DNA of 64,000 bases from Phorcus lineatus. Lineage: Eukaryota; Mollusca; Gastropoda; Trochida; Trochidae. The notes under the pieces were generated by a model. It was not told where the DNA came from. It ran no database searches and was given only the letters and a program-made list of their open reading frames with translations. Made by a program: the position numbers and the translations under genes. This document shows, one piece after another, positions 37,801 through 51,194 of the stretch. Positions within the stretch are counted from its first letter, which is position 1. Each line of letters starts with the position of its first letter. The DNA is taken from assembly GCA_921293015.1 (NCBI GenBank), contig OV121093.1:22826622-22890621 (forward strand), in the 5' to 3' direction.

Positions 37801-38759
37801 AGAAAGAACAAAGATCCTGAAAGAGCTTTCTCATCTTAAAATGGGCACACTTTCAGCATTGCCAAAACTAAATAGTAAATCGTTACCTCATATTTTGTCA
37901 TTGCATAAAAGGGTAATTTTGCGATGATAAATGGATATGTCAAGAACACTAAATTTTTATCAAAAGCAAATATATGTATCTGTAGACATGACTGGAGGGA
38001 AAATTAATTTATGATGCTTTCGTGTGAGGCAGATTTATCAATAACGTTTGCGGAAGAAATAATTTGTGTCTGTAGAACTTCGAAGGTGATTTTCATTTAA
38101 GTTAAAAGATAGTGTTTTGACTTTAATATGGAAGATACATATGATGGGTGAGAGATGTGCACAGGAGAGTTGTCTTATAGGACAAGAACACCTTTGGTCA
38201 GTATACTACGTTTACCTACCTTGATAACTTCTCTCATTTTACGCAGTACTGAAAAGTAATAAGTCTATGCAACTGTTGTATCATTTGCTAAGAAATCCGA
38301 CATCACAACTCGTCCACACGATCGTGAGCATGACTTTGTCTGAAAATGACCGACATCTTTATGGACTGGGACGCCATGTGCTTCCATTACTTCGATCATA
38401 GTGATAAATCCATCTTACTTAATGTGTACCAAGTCCATTGAATAAATTTGCCTGCAGATCTGAAAAAGAGCCTTTAAGAATGTGACTCATTACTTACTCT
38501 GGAAATGTGAGAGGAACCTTATGGACTGATGGAATAGACCTTATGTGTGATGAAATGTGACTGATTTTTTCCGCAATCCCTTCACTTGTTTTGACATCAT
38601 TGCGGCCAGTCATACGTCGATCTTCCAAAATGGCATTTCCAAACTAACATCAGCAATCGCTGACTGAGGTCGACAGTTTCTACAGGTTTCCGACTACATG
38701 TCAACCGGTGTTTTGCTTTTATGTCTTCAAATACGAAAACGGTAATGAACTGGCTCCAT
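37801..38759. other. Stretch without recognised genes
   Basis: No supported coding region or repeat. Its right end adjoins a LINE-like remnant and may contain decayed parts of that element. Confidence 0.45.
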
Positions 38760-39000
38760 CAACATATTCACTAGAACTTACAAGTAACAATAAGTTTGTA
38801 AGTGCTATTTTCATTTGTCAACGACCTTAGCTATGTGGAAATTCATGTGAAAATGCCTTATATTATACTTTTGATTGTACATTGTTTCAAGTTCAGCGCA
38901 ATCGATTATTGAATGAGGTATTAAATGTTACTCTAGGGAGAATTCCCTTAGTTAGTTGTAAGTTTAATCCTTAATGGCCATTCAATCCTTACTTTATGAA
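38760..39000 (+). mobile_element. Probable LINE reverse-transcriptase C-terminal remnant
   Basis: A plus-strand frame reads CGNSCENALYYTFDC, then TLFQVQRNRLLNEVLNV. This resembles the C-x(n)-C...E...H-x-L/F-x-x-C...R-x-x-L zinc-knuckle-like tail of non-LTR reverse transcriptases, with the usual His replaced by Tyr. A stop (CGACCTTAG) lies just upstream and another downstream, so it is not functional. The assignment rests on motif memory only. Confidence 0.4.
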
Positions 39001-40529
39001 AACTTGTATTCAAACATGAACTTGTGTATATTCAAGAAACAAAGAGATTAATATTTTCGGTATCATTTGTATTATATCGTATGTGATAAGCGTATGATAA
39101 GTTGGACTCTATACATAATGCAAATGTGAAACGTAATAAATATTATGGAGTGGGTGTGATAAGTTGGACAACTTGTGCCTAATCCATTTCATATCTTTGA
39201 ATAAAATGTGTTTAAATCGAAAATAAAATAGAGCACTTTTGATAACTGCAAAATAATTTGCCATTGAGGGACAGGATTAGAGTTGGAGATATATTCTTAT
39301 CTATATTGAATATAACTTAAGGTATTCGATTTTCTTTGAAAAAAAAGGAAATCCTGTAGTTAGATCGTTAATAATAATACTGAAACTGCTATAACGAAAG
39401 CTTGTTATCCTACTTCCAAACTGCAAATATTATGTAAATGTATGTTGTTCACTTAATTCGATTCATTCAATCATCTTTCTGCCAAAAGTTAAAGTTTTTT
39501 TAGGAGAATGAGAAACATCTTGCTCCCATCAAATATTTATTTATCAAATGAAATGAACACTACAACATATTTTACATAGATTTATGAAACAAATGGGTCC
39601 AAAATGTATAAATTGAACAACATTTTTAAACAACGTAATAAATAGCATACCATTAACCATAAATATGTTGGTTTGTCGATATTCTGTTATTAAACATTAA
39701 ATATATGTGATATTGCATTTTGTGTTCTAGTATAATAGTGTCATGTAATTTGGAATGCCTTTGAGGCATCATTGCATAACGAAAAAGAAACGGAGAATGT
39801 TGGATTTTTACGACAGAAGTGAAAATTCATTGTACATTCACATAGTCGTATATAATACCCAACATTTAACAATAGCAGTTTTGGCAGGTCATTTAAGTGA
39901 CCAGGGGTCAAAATCCCAAAACTCTCATTTTCATCTTTCGCTACTAAATCAATTTAAAGTGATCAACAGCTTTAAACACAACTCATGTTTGTTTCCATGC
40001 AAACGTCTATGTGATTTTGTTGATTTTCTTCTCAGAGATTGGAACTGTAATATTTTAATCAAAATTTCAAGAAATAGGAATGTCGAAAACTTGACCCCTT
40101 CAGTTTATTTCATAATTCATTTTGCACAAGAGACTAGACTGGTTAGACTGACAAGGAATTGTTATATTAAACATGGGCAATAGGTGATTCATTGTCAGAT
40201 TTGTGGAAGTTATATTTACTTAAGCAACTCACAAGCATCGCACTGAACTTCCTTACCGTTACTTCGAAATGACTCTGGAGAAAGAATAACACATCATTGA
40301 CCAAAAAATTGATAGGAACTCTAATCTGTTTGCATACTGCTCACCTCAATTGTATATAAAAATTTTTAACCTCAAATCCATCAGTAACGTAATTTTAAAA
40401 TCCTTTTTATTTTAAACAGATGGGAAAATATCACAATATAGAATGTAAGCAGCGACAGTAAAAAGAAAGCACGCATTCAGTTGAACGGAAAATCACATGT
40501 GGTCGCAAGAAAAAACTGGGTAATGATTA
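39001..40529. other. Stretch without recognised genes
   Basis: A plus-strand frame of 142 codons at 39755-40183 is the longest here. It begins with a non-ATG codon and has no recognisable domain, signal peptide or splice context. I leave it as chance. No repeat was identified. Confidence 0.45.
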
Positions 40530-40650
40530 TACTTAATTACCAATTCATCTACAAACAGGGTCAAGAGACACCTATTTTCTACCGCTTGCCCCCAATATTA
40601 ACAATGCAGTTACATTTCCCTTGATACCGGAAATGTTGATATGTTTATAA
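40530..40650. repeat. Third, strongly diverged copy of the 43.6/48.2-kb duplicated segment
   Basis: AATTACCAATTCATCTAC, then GTCAAGAGACACCTATTTTC, GCCCCCAATATTAACAATG and CCCTTGATACCGG follow the same order as 43585-43690 and 48210-48310 (TCATCTGCCAGTAGA, TCAAGAGAAAGCTAATTTCC, CACCAGTGATG, CCCTTGATACCAG). Confidence 0.6.
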
Positions 40651-41984
40651 TTGGTGTTTTGCGATTATGATGTCTCTAGCTTTAGAAATCAAGTTCCTTA
40701 GTAAATGAGACATCGATGGCAAACATGCAAACCAAGTTTTGCATATCATTTTCGAGATTAACTCATTACAAGAGTTGAGGCTAGATGATATCGTCACAGC
40801 TTCTTCACCTATCAGATTGGGAGTTAAGAGGACGAATGGTGCATCAGTTCGGTTTGAGGATGTGATTGGCCAGAGCTATTCTAACATTTTACCCTTTTGA
40901 GATCTTTGTTTGTAATTTGCCACCAATCTTATTTGTCAAGAATTCGGCTTCGCTGATGTTTGGCTATCAGGCATCTTTGATTAACATACAATCTTGACAC
41001 TTGTATTCTAAGTAACGATAGTTTCCAAATATCTAAAACCTCTTGTTCTCTAGTCATTTTATAGACTACCCAGAAACACCCATATTCTTCATTCCATGTC
41101 ATAGTCACATTGTCACTCTGATGAATACAGATAATGCCCTTCCACTTTATAACAGAATAAAAAAAATGAAGGTTAAAAGAAGATGTCTTTTTGAAAACAG
41201 CATAACAACCAACACAATTTAAAAGTAAAGATAAGAGATTAACTCATTAAAAATTAATAGTGATTTATCATGATGAAATGCAATTTCCAATTATATTACT
41301 TGAACAGTTCAAAACAATAAGTTACTCATTAAGCTAAGAGTGTAAAATACTACATTTATTAACTCAAAAGACATTTGGAAAAGTTTAAAGGGGGAATCTA
41401 AATATAACACTTTTATATATGCGTATGCAGACATTGCTTAATATAAATATACAGTTTTGCTTATGTTATTAAACAGTGATCAGATTGCACTAAAAATAAA
41501 AATTTAGAAAAAGACAAACTTCTAACAATCTAACAATATCTGAAATGTTTTGCAATCGGCATTTTTTTTACATAAAGATACTAGTACTATCATTACATAA
41601 TGCAAAACTTTATATAAGTTTTAGCACATAACAATAAATTGTTACATAAAAACAGCATCGACAGAGAATTTCCCATCAAATAAAAATAATGAGTTCCTTG
41701 GAAACGTTATTACAGTCGGCAAGCTTACACGAAAAACTAACATAAACATTTTCCAACCTGATCATCACCACATTTAGATACGAGTAGTTTATAAATTTAT
41801 TTGTCGAGCTCTCAAGTAAGTAAAGAAAGATCATTTAAGGTAAAACAATTATTACTGAACTTAAATAGTTAAACCTGTCAATTCTATTTTATGATATCTT
41901 AAACTTTATAAAACTATTTTGGTTTTCAGCCTAAAATATTTGATACCCGTTCAACATAAATTTTAATTATTTATCAAGTTTTTA
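40651..41984. other. AT-rich stretch without recognised genes
   Basis: Nothing that I can identify beyond AT-rich sequence. Confidence 0.5.
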
Positions 41985-43745
41985 ACAAGTGTCAAACTCT
42001 GATTTACTGTCCTTCCGAGAAAAAACCAGTTGTTTTCAAATTACGCAAGGATTGAAAACTGAAGCTGTCAAAATGCCTCTTCATTGGCATTTGAATGTTA
42101 TCACAAAAATCATTATTCTTAATATTTCAAATGTATTACCTACAAAGAGACGACGTTTTCAGATGAAACCAACAGCGTACATGTATGTCAATGTCATTTC
42201 GTAAATCGAAGGTTCTTATGAAAGTCTGGTCTACTTGAACGAACACATTATTATTATTAGATGTGTTTGCCTCATTTTGATTATAAAATTGATACCATAA
42301 TAGCTTAACATGTGTCAATTATTTAAAAACATTTCATAGTGAGAGTATCACTTATCTAAATGTTATCTTATATGAAAATATCAACTAAAAATAAGAAGAA
42401 TGAAATCATGTCATCTTTTGAGATGCTATGTTTTAAATATTAAGCTATACAAATCTTGTTTTGACTGAATATTTTCTGCACTGTGAAATTCTATCTAATT
42501 TTGATAAATGAATCTGTAATAGGGTGAAAAGGAAACTGTCTTAAATGTATATTGTGGTGATTTAGAAAAACCTGATGCAAACAATAAGCAAAGATTTCAC
42601 AAGAAAAATATTCTGTTAAATAAAGCTGCACTTAATTTTCAAAGTTATTGTTTCTAGTTGATAATGATTTCATTTCAAATAAAATCTTATCTCATGTGCA
42701 CCGGCAGGTCATTATTTAATGAAATTGATATCGTAGAGGGACATCCATGAAACCTTATCTACAGGTCTTTCCTCTTAAGACCAAGGCCTGTCAGACGTTT
42801 ATGTCATTATGTCGCATATATAAAATGAGTATAATGAAAATTCTTTGAATTCGTATTCTAATGACTGTCAACTATTTCATCCCCAGAAAAAGGAAGAAGA
42901 TGGTGAAGAAATTACACGATTTATGTATTTCAGGAAAATTAGGGAAATAAAATCATGATTGGTTTCCCCCTCTTGACCATTAGATAGGTACATGTAGGTT
43001 TGCTGATAAGAGAAAATTATGCTGCCATTAACCGAATTTAGTTTTACGGACAAATTCCCCGTTGGATTATAGGTTATGATTGCAAACGTGCAATTTTGTT
43101 TGATCATAAATGAAAATAAATTGAAAATATTCCACGTAGATCTAAATTAATACTGAAATGTTTATTGGTGGTCTGAGAACTGCCATTGAGAGGGACATAT
43201 TGAGATTTTCGGCATATAATGTCTACAAAATAAACCATTGCTCTTTTTTCATAGTACATATGTAAATGTTAATGTGTTGCAGGCTTTCTCCCTGTAATAA
43301 TACTAGCAGCCGCAACATAAGTGAAATACCCTTGGAAGCGGCGTTAAACCCCATATCACCTCACCTCATCTAGATGGTAATGCAAACATGATAGCACTCT
43401 GTTATTCGGCCTTTCGATTAAGAATTTACAGCATCAGAATTTTAATCAAGAGAGTTAGATAAAATCATCTAGAGCAGAAAAAAATGAATAAAAGTTTTAT
43501 TTTGAAAATGAAGAGAACATTCTCAGTTGCATTGATTCAAAGTCCCGAGTGATCACAAATGAAACAAGTTAATGTGTTCACTTAATTACTCTTTCATCTG
43601 CCAGTAGAATCAAGAGAAAGCTAATTTCCGCCCTGTGCCACCAAGCACCAGTGATGTAGTTATAGTTCCCTTGATACCAGGATGTATAGGAAATTCTTAA
43701 AATTGAGATAATGAACATTTAGCAATCACATGGAATGAAGTGATG
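41985..43745. repeat. Old segmental duplication, copy A
   Basis: It matches copy B (47065-48370) in order: GTGTCAAACTCTGATTTACTG, TTCTTATGAAAGTCTGGTC, CCATAATAGCTTAAC, TTTATGTATTTCAGGAAAAT, CCCCCTCTTGACCATT, CTGCCATTAACCGAATTTAG, GATCACAAATGAAAC and GCTAATTTCCGCCCTGTGCC. Copy A is longer because of extra sequence at about 42.3-42.85 kb and the SINE at 43.28 kb. The overlapping short frames are not conserved as protein (frames shift), so I regard it as non-coding. Confidence 0.8.
43279..43369 (+). mobile_element. SINE fragment, reverse orientation
   Basis: Reverse complement of the SINE body and end: GCAGGCTTTCTCCCTGTAAT, then GCGGCGTTAAACCCCATATC and ACCTCACCTCAT. It is absent from the paralogous segment at 47.8-48.0 kb, so it probably inserted into copy A after the duplication. 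Confidence 0.8.
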
Positions 43746-44696
43746 ATAAACAAGCCATGAAAAAGACATGTTAAAGTGCCAGAGAAATATATTATTGTTG
43801 CAGTGGTGAGGAAGGAAGCGCTTCCTGTTAACGTAAATTTAGATGAAACCATATTAACATTTGTCTTTTGTCAAGTAAGGTTTACTTTCAAAACAAGCCT
43901 GTATTTACCAGAACATTAAAAGTCTAAAACATTTATAAAGGAAATAGAGTCCAAACAAGAACACATCAATAAGGATTCATATAGAATGCTTAAGCTATTA
44001 AAAAATTCAACTTTTATTTTCCTGTTTAAGGATTTATCATTTTTTGTATTTTTCCATTACATTAGAACAACTAAAACTTCCTTGGACATAAATGAATAAG
44101 ACCTAATTAAATGGATCGGTATATAAAACAGAATGTGTAAAGTTAGTTAAAAAAACAACGCCCTTGTAAGGTTGCGCCCATTTTCAGTTTCACAATAATT
44201 TGCAGAAATTCTGTGCTGAACATGTCGTTTTCATATCGGACATCAAATTTAGCTCAAAACTCTCAAAAGACGTTGAAGTTTTACATCAATATAAAATCAT
44301 GGTACTATCACAGTGTCAATCAAAACGTTAGGGTAGATAGTATTTTAGGACACAATAAAGTTATATTTTAAAGATATTTTCTCACAATATTATACTAAAT
44401 TTGATAATAGGATTTGTATTTCGAATCTAGCCTCCTTCAGTTTCCTGATATATCAAACTGTTATCCTTATTATCAAATTTTGATAGATAATTCACACAAG
44501 TTACTTTTGCTGTAAGCAATTTTAAGTAACAAAATACTTTTTTAGAGATGAAAAATTCGACGATAAGATGAATTTCTATTAAAAAGTTTTTAGAAGATAA
44601 AATTCTCATTAACATAGAATGTCATCGAATAATGTTATTTAAAAAATGAAATAATGATAATTTCACAAACTGACCTCCCTCTCTCTGTGTTCCAAT
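43746..44696. other. AT-rich stretch without recognised genes
   Basis: No coding region, RNA gene or identifiable repeat seen. Confidence 0.5.
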
Positions 44697-44785
44697 CTGT
44701 CTCACTGTCTCTGTCTGTCTGTCTGTCTATGTCTGTCTGTCTGTCCGTCTGTCTGTCTGTCTGTCTGTCTCTGTCTCTGTCTCTG

Positions 44786-44867
<82 letters not shown>
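44697..44867. repeat. Compound microsatellite (CTGT)n-(CTCTGT)n-(CT)n
   Basis: A 170-bp pure-pyrimidine-strand tract: CTGT tetramers with few interruptions, then CTCTGT hexamers, then about 30 CT dinucleotides. Its Ser-Leu-rich open frame is not a gene. Such tracts can form triplex DNA and vary in length. Confidence 0.97.
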
Positions 44868-44869
<2 letters not shown>

Positions 44870-45499
44870 TAGTAACAGACAATTCTCACATTACGAGGAA
44901 TGGGGTAAAAATTTGCAATTTCAGAGTTCATATTTCTTCAGTAATATCTTAATTAAACATATTTTCGGGAATAAATTAGATAAACCTGTAAAGCAAAAAC
45001 ACGTTGCTATTCATCATCAGTTCAATATAACTCATTCCACGGAAGCGCTTGTACCTCAGTACAAGATTGTATTATTGTACGTTAGTCATTTCGCGTTGTA
45101 TTATTTTGTCACGTTCTATTCATTGATATGCAATTATGTTAGGACAACGTTTGTACTTCACGATACTTAGGTACATATGATTGTATTTCTTTTTTTTTCA
45201 ATATATAAAAGATATATATTTCGAATATATCGGAAGGCACTTATTTCAGAAGAACAAATGTAATCTTCTCTTTGATCACATACGGGTTTTTCTTCTGCTT
45301 TCATTCATTCAAAATTATTTGGAAAGTAGTGGAAGATAATATAATTGATAAAAGCAGAGGGAAATTACTAGACCTTTGTGTATTTTTTCTGTTGCTGTCG
45401 AGTACTTTAAGTCAATAGGTTTCTGGGTTTTCTTATGCAGTTAAATGGTAGAAGGTATATATGCAGAAGACGGAGTGGTGGGTGGTCCTCACAACCAGT
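44868..45499. other. Stretch without recognised genes
   Basis: AT-rich sequence with an 85-codon frame (44913-45170) of no known family. Nothing else supported. Confidence 0.5.
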
Positions 45500-45700
45500 A
45501 GCACCTGTTTTCTAGTTTCATCTACACACAAACTTGTAACTCTTATTCGCATAAAAAAATGAATGAGCCTTTTAAACACATTGGTTTGGTGCGTCAATAT
45601 TCAGAACCGGCCACAAGACATTTCAATTCATCATACGACATATATCTGATGTCGACTCAAATGTACATGTTCATTTACATCAGAAATGTCTTCTTTTGAT
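45500..45700. repeat. Duplicated segment, copy A (second block)
   Basis: CTTGTAACTCTTATTCGC, then CCACAAGACATTTCAATTCA and CATATATCTGATGTCGACTC match 49965-50120 in order. The offset (about 4.4 kb) is close to that of the 42/47-kb pair (about 4.6-5.1 kb). Both belong to one larger duplication, eroded between blocks. Confidence 0.65.
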
Positions 45701-47064
45701 TATTTAATACTTTTATCTCTATCACTGTTATAGAATTGAAAAAAGTGAAAACGTATGTACGCTAATTGTTTTAAAGTAATCAAAACCTTAAAAAATGCAA
45801 AAACCATGTATTAGTAACATGTCCTCACAAACTAAATCAATTAAAGGAAATTTAATCAGAAGTTACTAGTTAAGCAATCTTATTCCATACTATTTCAATT
45901 CAAAAGAAAATGAAGACATTGTAATATCAATCTAATGACCAAACGTTTGGAGATTTTATCATTTGTAAAATGAGTGTTCAGATGACATGTTTGTCAATGT
46001 CTGTTATTTTTTACTCATTTTCTTCCTGCTTTTAAAGCAAAACTTACAATTATAAATGCAATGAAGCTGACAGGATAATCGACAGGGCTGTTGATTGTCA
46101 AACCCCAAAATTGGGATTTTAATCAAAACATCTGATTTAAGATGATTCATTTCAATAATGCACTCATTTATCAAAAAACAGTAACAACAGATAAAAATGT
46201 TTGCTGAGGGAGAGTAATTCATAGAATCCTACTGTATTAAAATCTTTGAAATTAACATAACATTTTCAGAATGATAACTTTTTCCAAGATCTTCACATAA
46301 GCATTTTACATTTTGCAAACATTACTTCTATATGGTGGTAGTGACACTGTCAACACAAATTCAATTGAAAATCGAGTAAATAAAGTGACAACAACATATA
46401 GGTCATTTAACAATTATGATCATCTACTGGGTTTTAAAAATGGTAGTAACTGATTTGTAGTCAAGCCTGAATCACTCTATTACATTAAACATGTACCGTT
46501 TGCCAATTGATCTGTTTAGATGTATCATACATCCGTGCTTGTAATGAGTTTACCATATACTCAAGCCTAAATAGTAAGGCATATCACAAAGTCCTTACCA
46601 TTGTTCTGCACGACATTAGCATTTTTTTCAAAAACAGTTCAGTAACATAAACATCGAATGACCAATGTTTCGTCATATTCACGATTGCATGATAACAATC
46701 GAACAACCTTGCTGCGTTTGATGTACGTTAAGTGGAAATCTTCAATTAACCTGCTGTGTCTGGAATAGAACGTTTCCTGTACAACAGCATGCCCATCTAT
46801 GTTTTCTAAATTATTTTCTCTTAGGAAACTTACATGAATGTTGATCCTTGACGTTCGTGATCCCAAAAGCAAAACTAATATTACTGAATACATGTACTTA
46901 TGCGTTGTACCTGTCAAATTTACATGAAATCTTATCTGTGGTAAGATCGTCTGGGTTTATAGTCTAAACAAAGTTAAATTGATAATCGTCTATGTCAAAC
47001 ATAAGGAGACATTCTTAATCATTATACAAAATTGATCATTCAACCATATTATTACAAGATTGAA
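45701..47064. other. Stretch without recognised genes
   Basis: AT-rich; frames on the minus strand at 46004-46222 and 46639-46917 have no recognisable motif. No repeat was identified. Confidence 0.5.
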
Positions 47065-48370
47065 TAGTGTCAGACTGTGATGTACCGTCAGCTGTATAAA
47101 AAGGGTTGCATATTTGCAAAATAAGGGTGACTGTTTACAACCAGATATTGGTGTCACAAAACTGTCAAAGATTCCGTCTTCAATAGCTTTTGTATTTTAT
47201 CACGAATTCATATCCAAATACGTTTATAAATATTTTTACTCAAAAACGACATTTTCTGAAACAACCAACAACGTCATTTCATTAATCTAAGGATCTTATG
47301 AAAATCTGGTCGCTTTGAATAGACATTTTACATTATTCGCTGAGTTTGTGTCATGGACATTATAAAGTTAATGCCACGATAGCTTGACGTATGTCAATTT
47401 CCCCCAAAAACTAGCTTCTCACGAGGGTAATTCCAGTCTGATGTGCCATCTTTTAGCAGTGTTCCACTTGCCACCAGAAAGAGAAGAGAAGTACATCGTA
47501 AGAAAAAGTCAGGGTGATATTGTTCTTCATCTGAATCTTACCTTAGAGGAAAATGATTAATTGTAGTAAGAGGATACAAAGATATCAAGAGTTTATAAGA
47601 TTTATGTATTTCAGGAAAATGTGGGAAATACAAACCCTGATTAGTTTTCCCCCTCTTGACCATTCGACAGTTAGGCGGGCTGATAAGAGAACTGATGCTG
47701 CCATTAACCGAATTTAGTATTTGGGACAAATTCCCAATTGGATGGTTAGGTATGATTGCGAAACTTACAATTTATTTGTCTTCATATACAGAAGGTGTAA
47801 GGATTTTTCTTCAATGACAGTACGATTAAATCATACTCGTACACGCATGTCTAAATCAATATTCGCATGTTTATCAATTGTGTGAGAGTTGTTTTGCCAT
47901 TGAGATGGGAACACTAAAATTCTATATTCATATCATTTACAAGATAAATAAATGCTATTATTTCACACTACTTATGTGACAAATATGGTAAGAGTATAGA
48001 TGACTTTATCAAAGGAGGGTATGCTGTTAATCTTTTGATAACTTGACATCCACAAAGTGTCAGCTTATAACGTAGTACAATTATTTGCAAAAGAAATGAA
48101 TCAAAATGTGGAATAGGATGAGCCTTTGGAAATGAAGACGTCAGTTTCAGTAGCGTCAATTAAAATTCCAGAGGGATCACAAATGAAACTAGTTAATGTG
48201 TTCACTAAATTACCCATTCATCTGCCAGTAGAGTCAAGAGAAAGCTAATTTCCGCCCTGTGCCACCAATCACCAGTGATGTAGTTATAGTTCCCTTGATA
48301 CCAGAATGTATAGGTAATTCTTAATACAGTGATAATGAACATTTTGCAATCTAATGTTTTGAGTGATGAT
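47065..48370. repeat. Old segmental duplication, copy B
   Basis: Partner of 41985-43745. Landmarks in order: GTGTCAGACTGTGATGTACC, ATCTTATGAAAATCTGGTC, TTTATGTATTTCAGGAAAAT, CCCCCTCTTGACCATTCG, CTGCCATTAACCGAATTTAG, GATCACAAATGAAACTAG and GCTAATTTCCGCCCTGTGCC. It lacks the SINE present in copy A. Confidence 0.8.
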
Positions 48371-49964
48371 TAAGAAACCACGGTTGTCCTAAATGAGTTG
48401 ATAATATCAAATGATGTCGATGTGATGGAACTATTTTACAATACTATTGATATACTCAAAATTGATGAATAACACTGTATTGGATGTACTTATATTGTGA
48501 CGTCACAAACACATTCATATACACGAACCTGTATAACAACCACACTAGTTTTCTTATTGCGATAAATGTAAAATATACAGATCCTAGTACGCTGTAGCAT
48601 CAGACACTTGACGAACGGTTTCCGTTGGATAAATTGATATACTAGCAAACCAACCATTCTAAGGTCCCATAGGTTTTCTCTTTTCTTGAAATAATATCAA
48701 ATCAAACTGAATATCAAATTAATCTAAATATCGTGATATTGTTTTAAGCTTTGCGAAAATTGGACGCTCAATCTGTTAGACAAAACGAAATAATATACTT
48801 TTGTAAGTTGTTTATTAATCTGTGTACCCTTCTCAAAACGTCCACTCCATATAGTTTTGTTTTACTAGTTCTCCCTTTAATATAGTTATACAATATATAT
48901 GAACATTTCAAAGATGAAAATATTTAACACTCCTCACCATTGCATGTAACGCTGAATCTGAAGCACTCTCTCTTCTCTTCTGCTCGTACTTGCATGTAGG
49001 ATACATAAATCTGATGATGCAGAAGATTTGATAAGATAGTGTAACCAAAATGTTTTGATAATGTGTACTATATTTATTAATGCTTTATCCTGTAGCGTAT
49101 GGAACTTGTTTGCATAGATCATTGTCACTTTATTAAAGCATTCAATCAATTGCTTATACACATGAAAGCCATTTTGAAAGTTTATAGTGGGTCAGGCATT
49201 TTATTACTTGCAATATTTCAAGATATATTCATTATACCGTCATGAGTTGAAGCGAATGTAAATATCATTTCCTTAACTGTAAAGTTATATCACAATGCAA
49301 CAGACTGGTCTTAATGAAAGGATGAGTCATGCGATTACATCATTAGCAATAGTATCACGGGCTTGACAAGGAAATTACAATACATGCGAAGTCGTCATAA
49401 CCCATTTCATTCAAATTCAACCACTTTGGGTTACAACGAATTTTATGAATGATTGTTTATGCACTGGTAAATAGTAATAATATGCAAAGCTGTAAAGCAT
49501 AGTTTTTAATGGTTTTAGTTAATCATAGTTGAACGGAGAAAAGATCAATGTGCTTGTCAAAGTTGACCTCCTTTCGAGTGACAAATATGAATTTCCATGT
49601 TTTCATGTTTCTCAGAGCCTGTAAACATGAAAATAGAGTGGTATCTCTTAATTTTCCCTTTTCATCATCTAGTGTGATAATCCATCCTAAAATTCTATAC
49701 CGCTTCTTAACCAAAAGAGTTGAGTCGGAATATCACAGAAGATGATTGCTTTATGATTGGTAAATTGTAGTTGGTGTTATGGTCATAATAATTTTACTCA
49801 ATAGACTTGCTATAGATAATCATGTCATGAAAATGATTCTCCATTTAAGAGTTTCCTTAAACGATTTCACAATACATAACCTGCAAATAATTTTCAAAAT
49901 TAAACTCTAGACTATCTATCAGTTAACCGTCAGCAGATTACTGGTTTCCTCTACGCACAGCTAA
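48371..49964. other. Stretch without recognised genes
   Basis: AT-rich, with a GTGACGTCAC palindrome near 48500. Short frames on both strands near 49.5-49.75 kb mirror each other and are not genes. Confidence 0.5.
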
Positions 49965-50120
49965 AGCATTCTTGTAACTCTTATCTGCTTTATACTGAGA
50001 GTTAACCTTGTCACAAAACACATTAATTTAATGAATGGTGATTCAGGATAGGTCACAAGACATTTCAATTCATTCTTATATATATCTGATGTAGACACTG
50101 GTGTTAATGTACATGAGAAC
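49965..50120. repeat. Duplicated segment, copy B (second block)
   Basis: TCTTGTAACTCTTATCTGC, TCACAAGACATTTCAATTCA and TATATATCTGATGTAGACAC correspond in order to 45500-45700. Confidence 0.65.
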
Positions 50121-51162
50121 TTTACTCTGAAACTGGTATATTGAACACTTTTAACATTTTTAAAACAAACTCTCTTTTACCTTATAAAACAGACACTGGT
50201 GTCAAAATTGGTACAAAATGAAATAAATTGATTTGAAGGAATAAAACGATAGAATTCTAAACCAAGTACAAACACATAATACATTTCATTTAAAATGTCA
50301 ATTTAGTGTTATCCATCATACATTGGATACTCATCATCAAAATCAGAATTGGAGTAGCGACCCAGTTAACTAAATAATGTCCTATCGAAGGTAAAATATC
50401 AAGGAGTACCAATCTGCTTCCAAATTAGTTTTTAAAAAAAGAATTAGAGACACAGATTGATTTGATGAGTAATTGTTTTGGCTTTTTATCAAATTAGTAG
50501 ATGGTATTACTGGTAGGTTGTCTGTAGATTGTTGATGTAATAGGCTACTTTGGAAACACAGTATAGCTTCCTCATGTAACAGAATTATGTTTTTGCTTCC
50601 GTCTGAAATGATATCATCTATGAGGTTTTAACATTTATATCTATACTATCAAATGTTGTTATTGTAATCTACGTCACAAACTTCTACATCAACGTTCAAT
50701 TGAATTGTTCGGTTTAACAATGTAAGTTGATGATTTATTTGACATATTTGTTGACATATTTGATGTTCTGAAAAAAATCTATTTTAGAAATAGTACACGT
50801 GACTTACAGAACACCTTTTCACAAATCCAAGACACATATCAAATATCATTCAATTTGACATTTACTTGTTGGAAAAAACATTTTTTAAGAAAACTTACGT
50901 CAGCAACATTGACAAAAGGGCTTGTCAAGTTTTCATTAGATTTGTGATATTCAACAATAAAACTACAAGACCATTCAGTTTGTACTTATCTATCCATGTT
51001 CGTTTATTTATTTTTGAAAATATTAAAACATATGTTGGAATTTAAGAAATTAGAGTACATTAGTACAACATCGAAAAAGCTCTCACATGCTTATATCAGA
51101 AATTATCAAACTCCATGAACTACCAGTTTTCTGTCTGAAATGGAATGTTAATATCGTTCATA

Positions 51163-51167
<5 letters not shown>
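50121..51167. other. AT-rich stretch without recognised genes
   Basis: No supported feature. Confidence 0.5.

Positions 51168-51193
<26 letters not shown>
51168..51193. repeat. (AT)13 microsatellite
   Basis: Twenty-six bases of AT dinucleotide just before the satellite-like motifs. Confidence 0.93.

Positions 51194-51194
<1 letters not shown>

Noticed and set aside
39755-40183. 142-codon open frame
   Set aside because: Non-ATG start, no domain, no splice context, composition close to that of AT-rich random sequence.
44654-44872. Ser-Leu repeat protein
   Set aside because: Translation of the CTGT/CT microsatellite.
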